Positions 47,982 to 58,744 of a stretch of DNA of 64,000 nucleotides are shown piece by piece; the first letter of the stretch is position 1, and each line of letters opens with the position of its first letter. The stretch spans positions 1-64,000 of the forward strand of contig NZ_JAKRNS010000010.1 of NCBI RefSeq assembly GCF_022346615.1, read 5' to 3'. Below the pieces are notes generated by a model that was not told the origin of the DNA, searched no databases, and saw only the letters and a program-made list of their open reading frames with translations. The stretch comes from Staphylococcus sp. ACRSN (GTDB taxonomy: Bacteria > Bacillota > Bacilli > Staphylococcales > Staphylococcaceae). The position numbers were made by a program, and so were the translations under genes.

Positions 47982-48299
47982 TTATTTACGTTCAAATCTA
48001 TCTTTATCTCTTATATTAAATTTTGACATTGTTTCATCAAAGCTGTCAGTCATATCAATACCTAATGAATTTGCTATACATAGTAATACAAATAAGTTAT
48101 CTCCGAGCTCTGCCTTAATCGTATTATCAGCTTCAGAATCTTTCTTTTGTTTTTCTCCGTAATAGTGATTAATTTCTCTTGCTAATTCCCCTACTTCTTC
48201 TGTTAAGCGTGCAAGATTTGCTAAAGGTGAAAAATATCCAGTTTTAAACTGACCGATATAGTCATCTACTTCGTGTTGCATATCTTTCATCGTTTTCAT
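47982..48299 (-). CDS. MazG-like nucleotide pyrophosphohydrolase (YpjD)
   Basis: 105 residues with the all-alpha NTP pyrophosphatase pattern: RLTEEVGELAREI and ELGDNLFVLLCIAN supply the Mg-binding Glu/Asp residues. Such enzymes hydrolyse NTPs or dNTPs to monophosphates; substrate not defined. Good GGGAGG before the ATG. First gene of the ypjD-bshA-cca-birA run. Confidence 0.88.
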   Translation of the reverse strand: MKTMKDMQHEVDDYIGQFKTGYFSPLANLARLTEEVGELAREINHYYGEKQKKDSEADNTIKAELGDNLFVLLCIANSLGIDMTDSFDETMSKFNIRDKDRFERK

Positions 48300-48500
48300 A
48301 ATGGAAACCTCCCAATCTTACGTTTTCTAATATAGTATAGCTTAAAATGATATTTCATGCATTATTCCTGCAATTTACTTGAATATAGGCAAGATTGTTT
48401 GATATGGATAACCATCTTTATAAATAATTATGTAAAAATTTATCATTATAGAAAATCGTTTAACCTCTAAGTACTTTTCTCATACTGTATTTTTAAACAC

Positions 48501-48536
48501 AAAAAAACACCTTATTGTATAAGCTACAATAAGGTG
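48501..48536 (-). terminator. Terminator after the YugP-like gene
   Basis: Twelve-bp stem (48508-48519 with 48525-48536), 5-nt loop, T7 on the minus strand, directly after the stop at 48545. Confidence 0.9.
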
Positions 48537-48544
48537 CCTATCTA

Positions 48545-49240
48545 TTATTCGCTTGAACGAGCAATTAGGATGAAACGTGCAAGTTCTGCTAATGCTACTG
48601 CAGTTGAAGCAACGTATGTCATTGCTGCTGCTGTTAAAACTTTTTTAGCATGCTTATATTCTTTTTCATTAACAATATCCAAACTTTGAATTTGTTTCAT
48701 CGCTCTACTACTTGCGTTGAATTCGACTGGTAGTGTAACGATTGAAAAGAGTACTGCAAATGACATGAACGCAATTCCAATCCATAATGCTGTTGAACCT
48801 AAAGTACTGTGTAACGTAGTTAATATAATACCAGCAAAAACTGCTAGATACCCTATTGAACTACCAACATTAGCAAGAGGAACAAGTGACGTTCTAAATT
48901 TCAAGAAGAAATAGCCTTGTGCATGTTGTATTGCATGACCAACTTCGTGTGCTGCAATCGCAGTTCCCGCTACAGACGGACGACTAAAGTTTGCTGGTGA
49001 TAATACTACAACTTTCTTTCTAGGATCATAATGATCTGTCAAGAATCCATTCCCTTCGACAACATCTACATCATAAATGCCGTTCGCATGTAATATTTCT
49101 AGCGCAACTTCTTGTCCAGTCTTGCCACTTGTTGATCTAACTTGTGAATATTTCTCATAATTTGATTTAACTTTGTGCTGAGCCCATAGAGGGAGTACCA
49201 TTAAGATAACAAAGTAAACTATCATATAGATAAAAGACAA
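48545..49240 (-). CDS. YugP-type membrane zinc metallopeptidase
   Basis: 231 residues. One N-terminal membrane helix and two or three more in the second half (about 120-175), with the zinc motif His98-Glu99-x-x-His102 (AAHEVGHAIQHA) on the intervening loop. It starts at TTG (49240), 9 nt after AGGAG; an internal ATG five codons on is the alternative. Substrate unknown; B. subtilis YugP is the nearest named relative. Confidence 0.85.
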   Translation of the reverse strand: MSFIYMIVYFVILMVLPLWAQHKVKSNYEKYSQVRSTSGKTGQEVALEILHANGIYDVDVVEGNGFLTDHYDPRKKVVVLSPANFSRPSVAGTAIAAHEVGHAIQHAQGYFFLKFRTSLVPLANVGSSIGYLAVFAGIILTTLHSTLGSTALWIGIAFMSFAVLFSIVTLPVEFNASSRAMKQIQSLDIVNEKEYKHAKKVLTAAAMTYVASTAVALAELARFILIARSSE

Positions 49241-49277
49241 AAATCCTCACTCCTTTAGTTATATTTTACTGTGAACG

Positions 49278-49880
49278 TTAAGGAAGGTCAAATAATTTAG
49301 TCTTTGTAAATCGAGTTAAATATAAATAAAGTACTAGTGGAATCACACTTAATGCAAATGCCAAATATGCCACGCCTTCAATATGTCTTGCAATAAAATC
49401 ATAAAAAGGATATTGCATAAATACATAATCGATTATATCGTTATTAAATAACCAGATCATACTAATCAGAAATCCTAATAATGTAACCTGCATTCTAGGA
49501 TAAAATAGCAATGCTTGAATTGCCATAATACCATGAGAAAGTATGAGCATACACCCTATAACTGTTACACGGTCGTATTGAATGAACATAATAATATTCA
49601 TAATGACAGCCCAAATTCCATATTTAATTAATGTAGTGAAAGCGAGGGCTTCTACAATAGGAAATTGTTTACCAAATAAAAATGCGATGATGACAATACA
49701 TAAAAATAATGAAGCGGTTGGACTATCAGGGACAAATGGTTTAAATTGCCAACTTGTTACTGATAATTGTGTACCATACCAAATATAGCCGTATATTGTA
49801 CCTAGCACATTACAAATTAATAAAAATATAAGTATTAATTTATTATAAATACATAACTGCCAAATTGTTGTTATATTCAT
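49278..49880 (-). CDS. YpjA (DUF1405) integral membrane protein
   Basis: 200 residues with six or more hydrophobic helices and no catalytic motif. ATG at 49880 follows GAGGGA; the longer frame has no ribosome site. The order ypiA - ypiB - ypjA matches B. subtilis, where cytochrome bc genes sit between ypiB and ypjA; they are absent here. Function unknown. Confidence 0.82.
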   Translation of the reverse strand: MNITTIWQLCIYNKLILIFLLICNVLGTIYGYIWYGTQLSVTSWQFKPFVPDSPTASLFLCIVIIAFLFGKQFPIVEALAFTTLIKYGIWAVIMNIIMFIQYDRVTVIGCMLILSHGIMAIQALLFYPRMQVTLLGFLISMIWLFNNDIIDYVFMQYPFYDFIARHIEGVAYLAFALSVIPLVLYLYLTRFTKTKLFDLP

Positions 49881-49884
49881 AGTA

Positions 49885-50445
49885 TTAATCCCTCGTGCCT
49901 GTATTTGCATTTCTAGATTCAAAGGTATTTAAAATTTGTGATAATTGATAAAACAATGGACGATCGTGTAACTGTAAACTTAAATCGATATTTGCTTGTA
50001 AATGTTGAATGATGGAAATTTCATTTTGCTTTGATAACGGTATGCTATAAATATCATGCATATATAAGGCATAATAAGGTGAATTGAGTAATTGACTAAT
50101 TAATAATTCATCAAGACGTGATTCTCTGTCAAAGGGATGTTCAAAATGTAATTTAATATCAAGCGCCAAGTTTTGATTGGCAATGTAATTAAATATTTCA
50201 TCATTATTTATTAATTGTTTGTTTTTTAAAATTAAACGAATAGCAATGTTATTGGAATTAACAACCGAAATTTCCAATGTATTATGGCTAGGAATGATTT
50301 CATCAACAAAATGTACGCTCTGTAAAGTATCGGTTGATGATTTTAAATAATTTAACACCCAAATACTAATACGGGATTTAAAGCGATAATGAAATAAAAT
50401 ATACTCAATAAATGATGATTTCATTTGTTGCAATGTGTCAGCCAA
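49885..50445 (-). CDS. YpiB/UPF0302 family protein
   Basis: About 186 residues. The opening FIEYILFHYRFKSRISIWVLNYL and VHFVD match the UPF0302 signature. Three starts are possible: TTG at 50445 (6 nt after AGGTG), GTG at 50454 (too near the same sequence) and ATG at 50424; the TTG fits best. It sits between ypiA and ypjA. Function unknown. Confidence 0.78.
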   Translation of the reverse strand: MADTLQQMKSSFIEYILFHYRFKSRISIWVLNYLKSSTDTLQSVHFVDEIIPSHNTLEISVVNSNNIAIRLILKNKQLINNDEIFNYIANQNLALDIKLHFEHPFDRESRLDELLISQLLNSPYYALYMHDIYSIPLSKQNEISIIQHLQANIDLSLQLHDRPLFYQLSQILNTFESRNANTGTRD

Positions 50446-50463
50446 ATAGTTCACCTACCTTAA

Positions 50464-51711
50464 CTAATAAGATGCTAATCTTTCGGCCTCATCATGCCAA
50501 GTTTCGTTACTTGGCTCCAATTCTAATAATTGATTTAATATTGATTTTGCCTTTTCAATATGCCCTATTTCTACTAAATAGTAATAATAATCACTTAAAA
50601 ATGCAGCCTGACTTTGTAACGTTGGCCATGCTAATTCAAAGAAGTGTTGTGCTTCTTTATCGCGTTCTTCTTGTCCTAATGCATATGCTAAATGCCACAT
50701 AAATACTGGATCTAAATCTTCTTCATCTACATATTGTAATAATCCGATTAGACTTTCATAATCTTCTTCTGCTCTATATAGATCACTCAATATTAGTAAA
50801 GGTTCTTGATATGCATTATCAACTTCTAATGCTTGAATTAACAGTTGTACCCCTTCATTAGCATCACCGTGTTCTATTTCAATGCTACCAGTTGAGACCA
50901 TAAGCTCTTTATAAAATTGACTAAGTCTTAAACCTTCTTTTCCTATTTCAATTGCATCTGCATGATTATGCTCATTTTCATATAATTGTTGTAAGTAGAA
51001 ATATGCTTGTAAGAAGTCAGGATCTTTAGACAGTAATGTATTTACTAATTTAATCGCTTCTTGTGTTAAATCATTTTTCTCATAAGCAATTGCTTTTTTC
51101 AAGTAATCTTCTGAATTCATTTCGTCTTCGTTCATTTCATCAAACATCTTAATTGCATCACTATAATTACCACTTTGTAAACTACAATCTGCAAGACGTG
51201 CAAACAGATTGATAGTATTGACTTCGTATTCACCAGTCTCTAATACTGTTTCGTATTCTGTAGTTGCACGTAAATATTGACCGTCAAAATATAATAATTC
51301 TGCTAATGCAAAATGTATAATAGGGTCATTAGGTTCAATTTCAATTGCTTCCGACAACTTGTCAATTGCAACTTCTAACATATTTAGCTGTTGATATAAA
51401 TCTGCTTCTAACATTAAACGTTCAGTTGATAATTCAACCTCATTTAAATATTCTAAAGCTTCGTCTGTTTGATTCTCAGCCATTAAACCTTCTATAAAGT
51501 AAATTAATAGTTCACTTTCATCTGGATATTTATGGTATAAGGTTCTAAAGACTTCTAACCCTTGAGGCATGAGTCCATAATTATATAACGTTTCACCTAA
51601 AACGAATAAGGCGTCATCATTGGGTGAACTTAAAGCCTCATTCACACGTGAATCTAAGTTATCTAATTTTTGTAAGTTGATATCATCTATTAACTTATAG
51701 ATATCTTCCAT
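50464..51711 (-). CDS. TPR-repeat protein YpiA
   Basis: 415 residues, very acidic, built almost wholly of tetratricopeptide repeats (for example PDESELLIYFIEGLMAENQ, PNDPIIHFALAELLYFDGQ). A scaffold or chaperone-like role is likely, but partners are unknown. The ATG at 51711 follows GAGGGA, 4 nt after the aroA stop, so it is co-translated with the shikimate genes. Confidence 0.85.
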   Translation of the reverse strand: MEDIYKLIDDINLQKLDNLDSRVNEALSSPNDDALFVLGETLYNYGLMPQGLEVFRTLYHKYPDESELLIYFIEGLMAENQTDEALEYLNEVELSTERLMLEADLYQQLNMLEVAIDKLSEAIEIEPNDPIIHFALAELLYFDGQYLRATTEYETVLETGEYEVNTINLFARLADCSLQSGNYSDAIKMFDEMNEDEMNSEDYLKKAIAYEKNDLTQEAIKLVNTLLSKDPDFLQAYFYLQQLYENEHNHADAIEIGKEGLRLSQFYKELMVSTGSIEIEHGDANEGVQLLIQALEVDNAYQEPLLILSDLYRAEEDYESLIGLLQYVDEEDLDPVFMWHLAYALGQEERDKEAQHFFELAWPTLQSQAAFLSDYYYYLVEIGHIEKAKSILNQLLELEPSNETWHDEAERLASY

Positions 51712-51715
51712 ACTA

Positions 51716-53014
51716 TTATCCCTCATTTTCTAATTGTTTTAACTTGTCCATGAAACCAGGGAAGGATACATTTACAGCATCAAACTGGTTAATCGTTAAC
51801 GTTTCAGAAGTTAAAAGTGAAGCGATAGCTAACATCATGCCAATTCGATGGTCAGTAAAACTATCAACCGTAGCCGTTTGTTCTAAGGCAGAAGGATGGA
51901 TAATCATGCCATCATTTGTTGGTTGTAATGTAAAACCTAATAGATTTAACATATTTGCTGTTGTATCTATACGGTTCGTTTCTTTAACTTTTAATTCCTC
52001 TGCATCTTTAATAATACTTGTTCCATTTGCTTGTGTACATAAAAGTGCAATTATAGGTATTTCATCGATTGCTCTCGGCACCAAATCACCTTCAATATGT
52101 AAAGGTTTCATATTTGGTGAAAATTGAACACGTATCGACGCAGTAGGCTCTGCACCCTTCGTTTGATTAAAAAGAGTGATGTTCCCTTCCATTTGAGTCA
52201 CGATATCAATAATACCTGAACGTGTTGGGTTAATGCCAACATTATGAACTGTAATATCGCTACCAGGTGTAATTAGGCCAGCAACAATAAAGTATGCAGC
52301 TGAAGAGATATCACCAGGCACATCGAAATCTGCAGGTTGTATGTGAGATATACCTGATTGAGGCATTTCAATAAAATGATCGGAAGTATCAATAGGTATA
52401 TTAAAATGCTCGAACATAGTCTCAGTATGATTTCGTGTCGTACCTAATTCTTTGATTGTAGTTTTTTCATTTGCAAATAAACTAGCAAAGAGTATCGCAC
52501 TTTTCACTTGTGCACTAGCGACTTCCATTTCATAATTAATGCCTTTAATTTCAGCTGGTTTGATAATCAATGGTGTGTAGTTATCATCTATCGCAGTAAT
52601 GTTGGCATTCATTGAAGTTAAAGGTTTCATTATACGATCCATTGGTCTTTTACCAATAGATTCATCACCTGATAATACACTTTCAATACCCAAGCCACAA
52701 AGTAAGCCAGCTACTAAACGTGTTGTTGTACCTGAATTTCCTGTATAGAGTACTTGATGAGGTGTTTTGAAGTGCTTATAACCTGGAGACGTGATTACAA
52801 TCTTGTCATCACTCACAATGATTTCAACGCCTAATAATTTGAAGATTTCGACCGTACGTAGGCAATCTTCACCAAGAAGCGGTTTATTTATTGTTGATGT
52901 GCCTTTAGCTAGAGAAGCAAGTATAATGGCTCTATGTGTCATAGACTTATCGCCAGGAACCTCAATTTCACCAGTTAAAGGACCAGTGATATTTACTGTT
53001 TTACTATTTGTCAT
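51716..53014 (-). CDS. aroA: 5-enolpyruvylshikimate-3-phosphate synthase
   Basis: 432 residues with class II (Gram-positive type) features: [17 protein letters not shown], the [14 protein letters not shown] phosphoenolpyruvate loop and late [14 protein letters not shown] and DHRIGMMLA. It makes EPSP from shikimate-3-phosphate, the sixth step of the aromatic pathway. Follows aroB by 17 nt. Confidence 0.96.
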   Translation of the reverse strand: MTNSKTVNITGPLTGEIEVPGDKSMTHRAIILASLAKGTSTINKPLLGEDCLRTVEIFKLLGVEIIVSDDKIVITSPGYKHFKTPHQVLYTGNSGTTTRLVAGLLCGLGIESVLSGDESIGKRPMDRIMKPLTSMNANITAIDDNYTPLIIKPAEIKGINYEMEVASAQVKSAILFASLFANEKTTIKELGTTRNHTETMFEHFNIPIDTSDHFIEMPQSGISHIQPADFDVPGDISSAAYFIVAGLITPGSDITVHNVGINPTRSGIIDIVTQMEGNITLFNQTKGAEPTASIRVQFSPNMKPLHIEGDLVPRAIDEIPIIALLCTQANGTSIIKDAEELKVKETNRIDTTANMLNLLGFTLQPTNDGMIIHPSALEQTATVDSFTDHRIGMMLAIASLLTSETLTINQFDAVNVSFPGFMDKLKQLENEG

Positions 53015-53031
53015 ATGTAGTCCTCCTCCTT

Positions 53032-54096
53032 TTATTCAAAATGTTTTATAAATAATTCAAAAGATTGTAGAAGTATAGTTCTATCTACATGTTTGACGAT
53101 TGGATTACCAATGCCATCTAAGAGTACCATTTGTACGCCTTGCTGATCATTTTTCTTATCTTTTAACATTAAATCATAGAGTGATTCAAATTTAAATTGC
53201 TTGATAATATCTAGTGGATAATTTAATGCTTGTAAATACTTCACAAAATGTGCAATATCAAAATCTTGATTTAGCACATTATTTGCAACGATAAATTGAT
53301 AAACAATACCAATCATCACGGCATGTCCGTGGGGTATTTTAAATTCATATTCCACGGCATGTCCAAAGGTATGTCCTAAATTTAAATATTTACGAACATT
53401 GGATTCTTTTTCATCATTTATAATGATGTTAAGTTTTGTTTCTATACCTTTATATAAGTAGTATTCAATTTCTTCAAGATTTTCAAGTGTGTTTGCATTA
53501 TGATATTGTTGTTCAATTTCATTAACCGCTTTTATATTAGTTAGCAAAGCATGCTTATAAACCTCGGCATAACCGCTTAATATTTCAGAATATGGTAATG
53601 TTGCTAAGAAATCGAGATCGTAAATAACTGCTTTAGGGCGATAAAATGCACCAATTAAATTTTTACCATGTTTTGAATTAATGCCTACTTTACCACCAAC
53701 GCTTGAATCATGAGCAAGGATCGTAGTAGGCACTTGAATAAAGTCAACACCTCTTAGTAAGGTTGCAGCAAGGAAACCAGTGAAATCTCCTGTTGCGCCA
53801 CCACCAACAGCAATTAAACATGTGTCCCTTGTTAATTTTCTGCTAAGTAATGATTCAATTGTTTCCGCATAAAAACTTAATGACTTGGTAGATTCACCAG
53901 AAGGAATGATTACTTTATGGGCATCATATTCTGATGTAATGAAGTCTAATGCAATACTCCATTCTTTATTGACAGTTGCATCAACAATAAGTACAACATC
54001 TTTATAGTCTTGTATATATTTATGCAAATGTGCTAATGCATTGTGTTCAACGATGATTGGATAATTATCCGAACTATAAGTTGTTTCTAATATCAT
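53032..54096 (-). CDS. aroB: 3-dehydroquinate synthase
   Basis: 354 residues. NAD-binding [38 protein letters not shown] and the metal-site histidines in [13 protein letters not shown] and HGHAVMIG are present. Converts DAHP to 3-dehydroquinate. Between aroC and aroA on the same transcript. Confidence 0.96.
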   Translation of the reverse strand: MILETTYSSDNYPIIVEHNALAHLHKYIQDYKDVVLIVDATVNKEWSIALDFITSEYDAHKVIIPSGESTKSLSFYAETIESLLSRKLTRDTCLIAVGGGATGDFTGFLAATLLRGVDFIQVPTTILAHDSSVGGKVGINSKHGKNLIGAFYRPKAVIYDLDFLATLPYSEILSGYAEVYKHALLTNIKAVNEIEQQYHNANTLENLEEIEYYLYKGIETKLNIIINDEKESNVRKYLNLGHTFGHAVEYEFKIPHGHAVMIGIVYQFIVANNVLNQDFDIAHFVKYLQALNYPLDIIKQFKFESLYDLMLKDKKNDQQGVQMVLLDGIGNPIVKHVDRTILLQSFELFIKHFE

Positions 54097-54132
54097 GATT
54101 TCACCTGATTACTATTAGTATTTTAATATTGT

Positions 54133-55299
54133 TTAATATTCAATATTAATTTTACGTTGTTCATTTATTTGTACTTTCAACTGTTCGATATGATTTGAAT
54201 GGAATTCTTCTAGTAATGCTTTCGCTAATTCGAATGCAACTACGTTTTCCATAACTACACTTGCTGCTGGTACTGCACAACTATCAGAACGCTCAATTGA
54301 GGCTTTAAAAGATTCTTTTGTATTAATGTCAACAGAATTCAATGGCTTATATAAAGTTGGGATAGGCTTCATTACACCACTGACAACAATAGGCATACCA
54401 TTAGACATACCACCCTCGAATCCACCTAAATGATTTGAACCTCTAAAGTATCCAACTTGTTCATCGTACAAGATTTCATCTTGTATTTCACTACCTGGTA
54501 ATTCTGCACACTTGAACCCTTCACCAAAACTTACACCTTTAAAAGCATTGATACTTACTACACCTTGTGCAATTCTACCATCGAGTTTTCTATCGTAATG
54601 TACATAACTACCAATACCTACAGGCACGCCTTCAACGATAGTTTGTACAATACCTCCAATCGTATCACCGGCTTTTTTAGCATCATCGATTTTATCTCTC
54701 ATTTGTTGTGCTACTTGATCATCGATTACTCGAACATCATTTTTATCGATATTTTGTTTAATTGTATCAATATCATATTCTGCATCGTCTTTAACGCCAC
54801 CTATTTCAACTACGCGACTATAGAAATTAATATCCAATTGTTTAAGTAAAATTTTTGCTACTGCACCTACTGCTACTCGTGCTGCTGTTTCTCGTGCAGA
54901 AGAGCGTTCTAATACATTTCTGAGGTCTCTGTGGTTGTATTTCATTCCACCTATTAAATCAGCATGACCTGGGCGTGGTTTAGTTATTACTCGTTTCATA
55001 TTATCTTGTTCTTCTTCACTAATTGGATCAGCACCCATTATATTTTTCCAATGTGTAAAATCATCATTAGTAACAACTAGTGTTATCGGGCTACCTAATG
55101 TATAACCATTTCTTACACCTGAAACAATTTCTATCGTATCTTTTTCAATTTGCATGCGGCGCCCTCTACCATAGCCGCCTTGACGCTTAAACATTTCTTC
55201 ATTTATATCTTCAACATTGATTTCTAAATTTGATGGAACACCTTCAATTATTACAGTTAACTGTGGACCATGTGATTCCCCAGAAGTTAAATATCTCAT
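54133..55299 (-). CDS. aroC: Chorismate synthase
   Basis: 388 residues. Opens with the [13 protein letters not shown] signature; the FMN-binding [24 protein letters not shown] and [12 protein letters not shown] stretches are intact. Forms chorismate from EPSP. First gene of the aroC-aroB-aroA-ypiA unit, with a TTGCTT/TATAAA promoter about 45 bp upstream. Confidence 0.96.
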   Translation of the reverse strand: MRYLTSGESHGPQLTVIIEGVPSNLEINVEDINEEMFKRQGGYGRGRRMQIEKDTIEIVSGVRNGYTLGSPITLVVTNDDFTHWKNIMGADPISEEEQDNMKRVITKPRPGHADLIGGMKYNHRDLRNVLERSSARETAARVAVGAVAKILLKQLDINFYSRVVEIGGVKDDAEYDIDTIKQNIDKNDVRVIDDQVAQQMRDKIDDAKKAGDTIGGIVQTIVEGVPVGIGSYVHYDRKLDGRIAQGVVSINAFKGVSFGEGFKCAELPGSEIQDEILYDEQVGYFRGSNHLGGFEGGMSNGMPIVVSGVMKPIPTLYKPLNSVDINTKESFKASIERSDSCAVPAASVVMENVVAFELAKALLEEFHSNHIEQLKVQINEQRKINIEY

Positions 55300-55342
55300 T
55301 ATTTACCCACTCCGTTCTTTAGTACTTTAAATTGTTATATAT

Positions 55343-55371
55343 TTTATATCTTATCATATTCATTTAAGCAA
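55343..55371 (-). promoter_or_regulatory. Predicted aroCBA promoter
   Basis: On the minus strand TTGCTT (55371-55366) and TATAAA (55348-55343) are 17 bases apart. Confidence 0.5.
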
Positions 55372-55553
55372 ATTAATAGAAAAATTTACAAATCTTAAAT
55401 CTTAAGAAAATTCTATCATTTCTATTTGGACTAGTGTACCACTTGTTGAGTTAGTTTATAAATAAAATTAAGGAGATCGGATGAATTTATTGAAGTTTCA
55501 CATTGATTATTTGTATAAAGTAATTGGATATGTAATTTGTTCATTTGAAGAAG

Positions 55554-55605
55554 CAAAAAAATTCCTAAAAATATCGGATGTACGATTTTTTAGGAACTTT
55601 TTTTA
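55554..55605 (-). terminator. Terminator of ndk
   Basis: Stem TTCCTAAAAA-xx-TCG with CGA-xx-TTTTTAGGAA and A/T runs on both sides, about 30 nt past the ndk stop. Able to act on both strands. Confidence 0.85.
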
Positions 55606-55626
55606 TATTGTATATGTAGATATTAT

Positions 55627-56076
55627 TTATTCATATAACCAAGTTTCGCGTGTTTCAGTAAATTCACTTATTTCTTCAGGTTTAAACCATAAAGCAATTT
55701 CTTTTTTAGCTGATTCAACTGAATCAGAACCGTGAATGATGTTTCTTCCAACTGTTAAGCCTAAGTCGCCTCTAATTGTACCAGGTGTTGCTTCAGAAGG
55801 ATTTGTCTTACCTATTATGTGGCGCGAAATATGTACAGCATCTTCTGCTTCTACTACCATTGCAAAAACAGGTGCAGAAGTAATAAATTCAATCAGATTG
55901 TTATAAAAAGGTTTGCGCTTATGTTCTGCATAATGTTCTTCAGCAAGTGATTGTGGCACTGTCATTAATTTACCCCCCACAATCTTCAAACCTTTTTGTT
56001 CAATTCGAGAAATAATTTCTCCAATCAAATTACGTTGTACCGCGTCCGGCTTAATCATTAGAAAAGTTCTTTCCAT
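55627..56076 (-). CDS. ndk: Nucleoside diphosphate kinase
   Basis: 149 residues with the catalytic His115 in [12 protein letters not shown] and N-terminal [12 protein letters not shown]. It balances NTP and dNTP pools by phosphate transfer. A cre-like sequence lies 110 bp upstream. Confidence 0.97.
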   Translation of the reverse strand: MERTFLMIKPDAVQRNLIGEIISRIEQKGLKIVGGKLMTVPQSLAEEHYAEHKRKPFYNNLIEFITSAPVFAMVVEAEDAVHISRHIIGKTNPSEATPGTIRGDLGLTVGRNIIHGSDSVESAKKEIALWFKPEEISEFTETRETWLYE

Positions 56077-56185
56077 CTTGTGTAAATCCCCCTGTATTGT
56101 TGTTTAAGTGTAAAATTCGTTATACACAATAAAATATATCAAAATAAATATATTTATCCGATACATTCTTATACTAACAGGTAAT

Positions 56186-56199
56186 TAAAGCGCTTTCAA
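56186..56199. promoter_or_regulatory. cre-like site upstream of ndk
   Basis: TTAAAGCGCTTTCA; its reverse complement TGAAAGCGCTTTAA fits the cre consensus at all but one fixed position. It lies between the hepT stop and ndk, so it could affect ndk or the end of the menaquinone operon. Confidence 0.35.
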
Positions 56200-56214
56200 C
56201 GTTTTTCACATAAC

Positions 56215-57168
56215 TTACACATTTCTTTTGCCAACTTTTTTAATAATCTTTTTGAATAATGGTTTAGCATTATCATTATCAAGTTCATCTATAAGTCTCA
56301 ATGCTTTATCTAAATACTTATCACTGATATCTTGTGCTGTTTGAATTACATTTGAATCTCGAATGACTGCAATACAAGTTTCAAACGCTTCTTTACTACT
56401 ATCTGGATTTAAAGCGACGATTTGTGACTTGAAACTAGGATTTACTTTCATCTCTAAGAGCACAGGTAACGTGAGATGACCATTCATTAAATCACTTCCT
56501 ACTGGTTTACCTAATTGTTTTTCTGTGCTTGTAAAGTCCAAGATATCATCGACAATTTGGAAACTCATACCAATATAATGACCAATCATTTTAAGATTGT
56601 GGATTGTCTTTATATCAGCACCAGCAGCAATTGCACCAACTTCAGTAGAAAGTTGTATTAGTAATGCTGTTTTTCTATTTATTCTTCTCAAATAATTTGT
56701 GATAGTCTGATTACTATTAAATTGATCTTGGAATTGAAAAAGTTCTCCTTTACATACATCAACTATAGAATGAGAAATAACATCATGCACACGACTATCT
56801 TCAATATAAGAAATATATTCTAAACCTAAAGCAAGTAAGAAATTGCCGGTTAAAATGGCTGTACTTTGATCCCATTTTTTAGAAATTGTTAACCTACCAC
56901 GACGTCTATCACTCTTATCAATTACATCATCATGAACAAGCGTAGCCATATGAATTAATTCTAATGTGACTGCAACACGATAAACATCTTCAGTGACAGT
57001 TTCACCAAATTGTCCACTGAGAATGGCAAATGCTGGTCTAATTCTTTTGCCACCTGATGTAAATAAATGTTTAGCGGCAGCTTCAAGTGTAGGATCTTTA
57101 CTTATAATTGTTTGTTCAATTCTTTTTTCTATTTTTTTAATTTCGTTATTCATGTTTAACTTTGACAC
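56215..57168 (-). CDS. hepT: Heptaprenyl diphosphate synthase component II
   Basis: 317 residues from the GTG at 57168, 6 nt after AAGGTG; an earlier in-frame GTG lies within that ribosome site. Both aspartate-rich motifs are present (LVHDDVIDKSDRRRG; QIVDDILDF), as are the SGGKRIRP and GELFQFQDQF stretches. With component I it makes the C35 chain of menaquinone. Third of hepS - menH - hepT. Confidence 0.95.
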   Translation of the reverse strand: MSKLNMNNEIKKIEKRIEQTIISKDPTLEAAAKHLFTSGGKRIRPAFAILSGQFGETVTEDVYRVAVTLELIHMATLVHDDVIDKSDRRRGRLTISKKWDQSTAILTGNFLLALGLEYISYIEDSRVHDVISHSIVDVCKGELFQFQDQFNSNQTITNYLRRINRKTALLIQLSTEVGAIAAGADIKTIHNLKMIGHYIGMSFQIVDDILDFTSTEKQLGKPVGSDLMNGHLTLPVLLEMKVNPSFKSQIVALNPDSSKEAFETCIAVIRDSNVIQTAQDISDKYLDKALRLIDELDNDNAKPLFKKIIKKVGKRNV

Positions 57169-57194
57169 GCTAATCACCTTTGGTTAATTCGATT

Positions 57195-57896
57195 TTATTT
57201 ATAGCCAAGGTGCATTGCTGCAACGCCACCTGTAAAGCTACGTACTTTTATATTACTAAAGCCAGCTTGTGAAAATAGTCTTTTTAATTTCTCTTTGTCA
57301 GGAAAATCAAATGTAGATTGCTGAAGCCATTCATATTCTTCTTTTGATTTAGCGAAAATTTTACCGAAAATAGGCATAATAAATTTGAAGTAAAGTTTAT
57401 ACAATTGCTTAAATCCAGGTGTTGTAGGTTGACTCGTTTCTAAACAGACAACCATACCACCTGGTTTTAGTACGCGATTTAATTCTTTTAATGTCGCTAA
57501 ATAATCTGGTACATTTCTTAGTCCAAATCCAATGGTTACATAATCAAATTCATTATCATCGAATGGTAAATTCATAGCATCACCATGTACTAAATTAATA
57601 TTTTCCATATCTTGTATTTTGGTTTTTCCAACTTCTAGCATATTCTCACTAAAATCCACACCAGTTACTTCACCAGTTGGGCCGACAGCTTTACTTAATG
57701 AGATTGTCCAATCAGCAGTACCACAACAAACGTCTAATGCTTTGCTACCAGGTTTAACTTTCATTTCTTTCATTACATGCTTTCTCCATGTTTTGTGCTG
57801 CTCAAAGCTAATGATATTATTTAAACGATCATATTTTCCAGAAATATTTTGAAATACGTTATGTACTTTTTCCTTATTAACTTTATTATCTGCCAT
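57195..57896 (-). CDS. menH: Demethylmenaquinone methyltransferase
   Basis: 233 residues of the UbiE/COQ5 family (also named menG or ubiE). S-adenosylmethionine fold: [40 protein letters not shown] and [11 protein letters not shown]. Performs the last methylation of menaquinone, between the two subunits of the prenyl synthase that makes its side chain. Confidence 0.95.
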   Translation of the reverse strand: MADNKVNKEKVHNVFQNISGKYDRLNNIISFEQHKTWRKHVMKEMKVKPGSKALDVCCGTADWTISLSKAVGPTGEVTGVDFSENMLEVGKTKIQDMENINLVHGDAMNLPFDDNEFDYVTIGFGLRNVPDYLATLKELNRVLKPGGMVVCLETSQPTTPGFKQLYKLYFKFIMPIFGKIFAKSKEEYEWLQQSTFDFPDKEKLKRLFSQAGFSNIKVRSFTGGVAAMHLGYK

Positions 57897-57933
57897 TTTT
57901 ATTACCTCTTTTAAATTTAATTTATATCTTAAC

Positions 57934-58476
57934 TTAAATATTACTGATAAAATTTTTGACTTCTGAATCTGTGTATTTATTTAAATAAGAAGGTTTATTT
58001 TCAATAATATTATTTAATAATTTTTCATTGATGATTTGAAGATCATATTTTGTTGCATAATGGTTCAATGTAATAATTAAAAAAATGTTCTCTACTTTTA
58101 GTATTTGAGAACTAATTAAAGATTTGTCTAGCGTATCTTGGTGTACGGATGATTTTATTTCATTTACTTCGACAATGGCTGAACTAATGTCCTTTTGATA
58201 ATCAGGATTATTTAAAACAGCTAATAATGTATAAAAATGAGCACTTAATAGATCTCCAATTAAGATTGATTTTTTCGAAGTATTTTTTACATAAACTTCA
58301 TCTAAATGTCGCATTGCAGTATCTATAGTGAGGCAAGCTAATTTAGCTTCTTCAGGAATATCGTATGTATCAAGTAAATGACTTAATACCTGATTAATAT
58401 ATATAGATTCATAATGGTCTACACCTTTAAGTCTGTTTTTAATTTGTTTTTCTAATATGCTTAATGTCGTTTCCAT
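57934..58476 (-). CDS. hepS: Heptaprenyl diphosphate synthase component I
   Basis: 180 residues from the ATG at 58476; the frame can be opened two codons earlier at a GTG inside the GAGGTG ribosome site. Helical, non-catalytic partner that sets the product length of the HepT subunit, recognised by [17 protein letters not shown] and [17 protein letters not shown] and by its place before menH-hepT. Confidence 0.88.
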   Translation of the reverse strand: METTLSILEKQIKNRLKGVDHYESIYINQVLSHLLDTYDIPEEAKLACLTIDTAMRHLDEVYVKNTSKKSILIGDLLSAHFYTLLAVLNNPDYQKDISSAIVEVNEIKSSVHQDTLDKSLISSQILKVENIFLIITLNHYATKYDLQIINEKLLNNIIENKPSYLNKYTDSEVKNFISNI

Positions 58477-58705
58477 GTTCACACCTCACGTTATTATCAA
58501 TATACATATTAACATTATATAATGAAAAATAAAATCAACGATAATTAAAGTTATTGATATTTAATGTTAAATATACCAATTAATGTCAGTTTATAGAAGA
58601 ATATGAAAATTAATGATTACTAAATTAATGTTTTGCTATCTATTATGAATGTATGAGTATACGATTTAATTTTATGTTATGTATATTGAGAAAAAATACA
58701 AAAAG

Positions 58706-58730
58706 AAAAAGCCCCTTTAAAAGGGCTTTA
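58706..58730 (-). terminator. Terminator of hup
   Basis: AAAGCCC (58708-58714) with GGGCTTT (58723-58729) followed on the minus strand by TTTTTCTTTTTG, 15 nt past the hup stop. Confidence 0.85.
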
Positions 58731-58744
58731 AGTAAAGTAAAGAA

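Larger units (their letters stand above)
55300..55626. other. 327-bp gap between ndk and aroC
   Basis: Holds the aroC promoter, the ndk terminator and a plus-strand frame starting at 55481 with a very good AAGGAG. That frame runs through the terminator into antisense of ndk, so it is not listed as a gene. No RNA family recognised. Confidence 0.5.
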
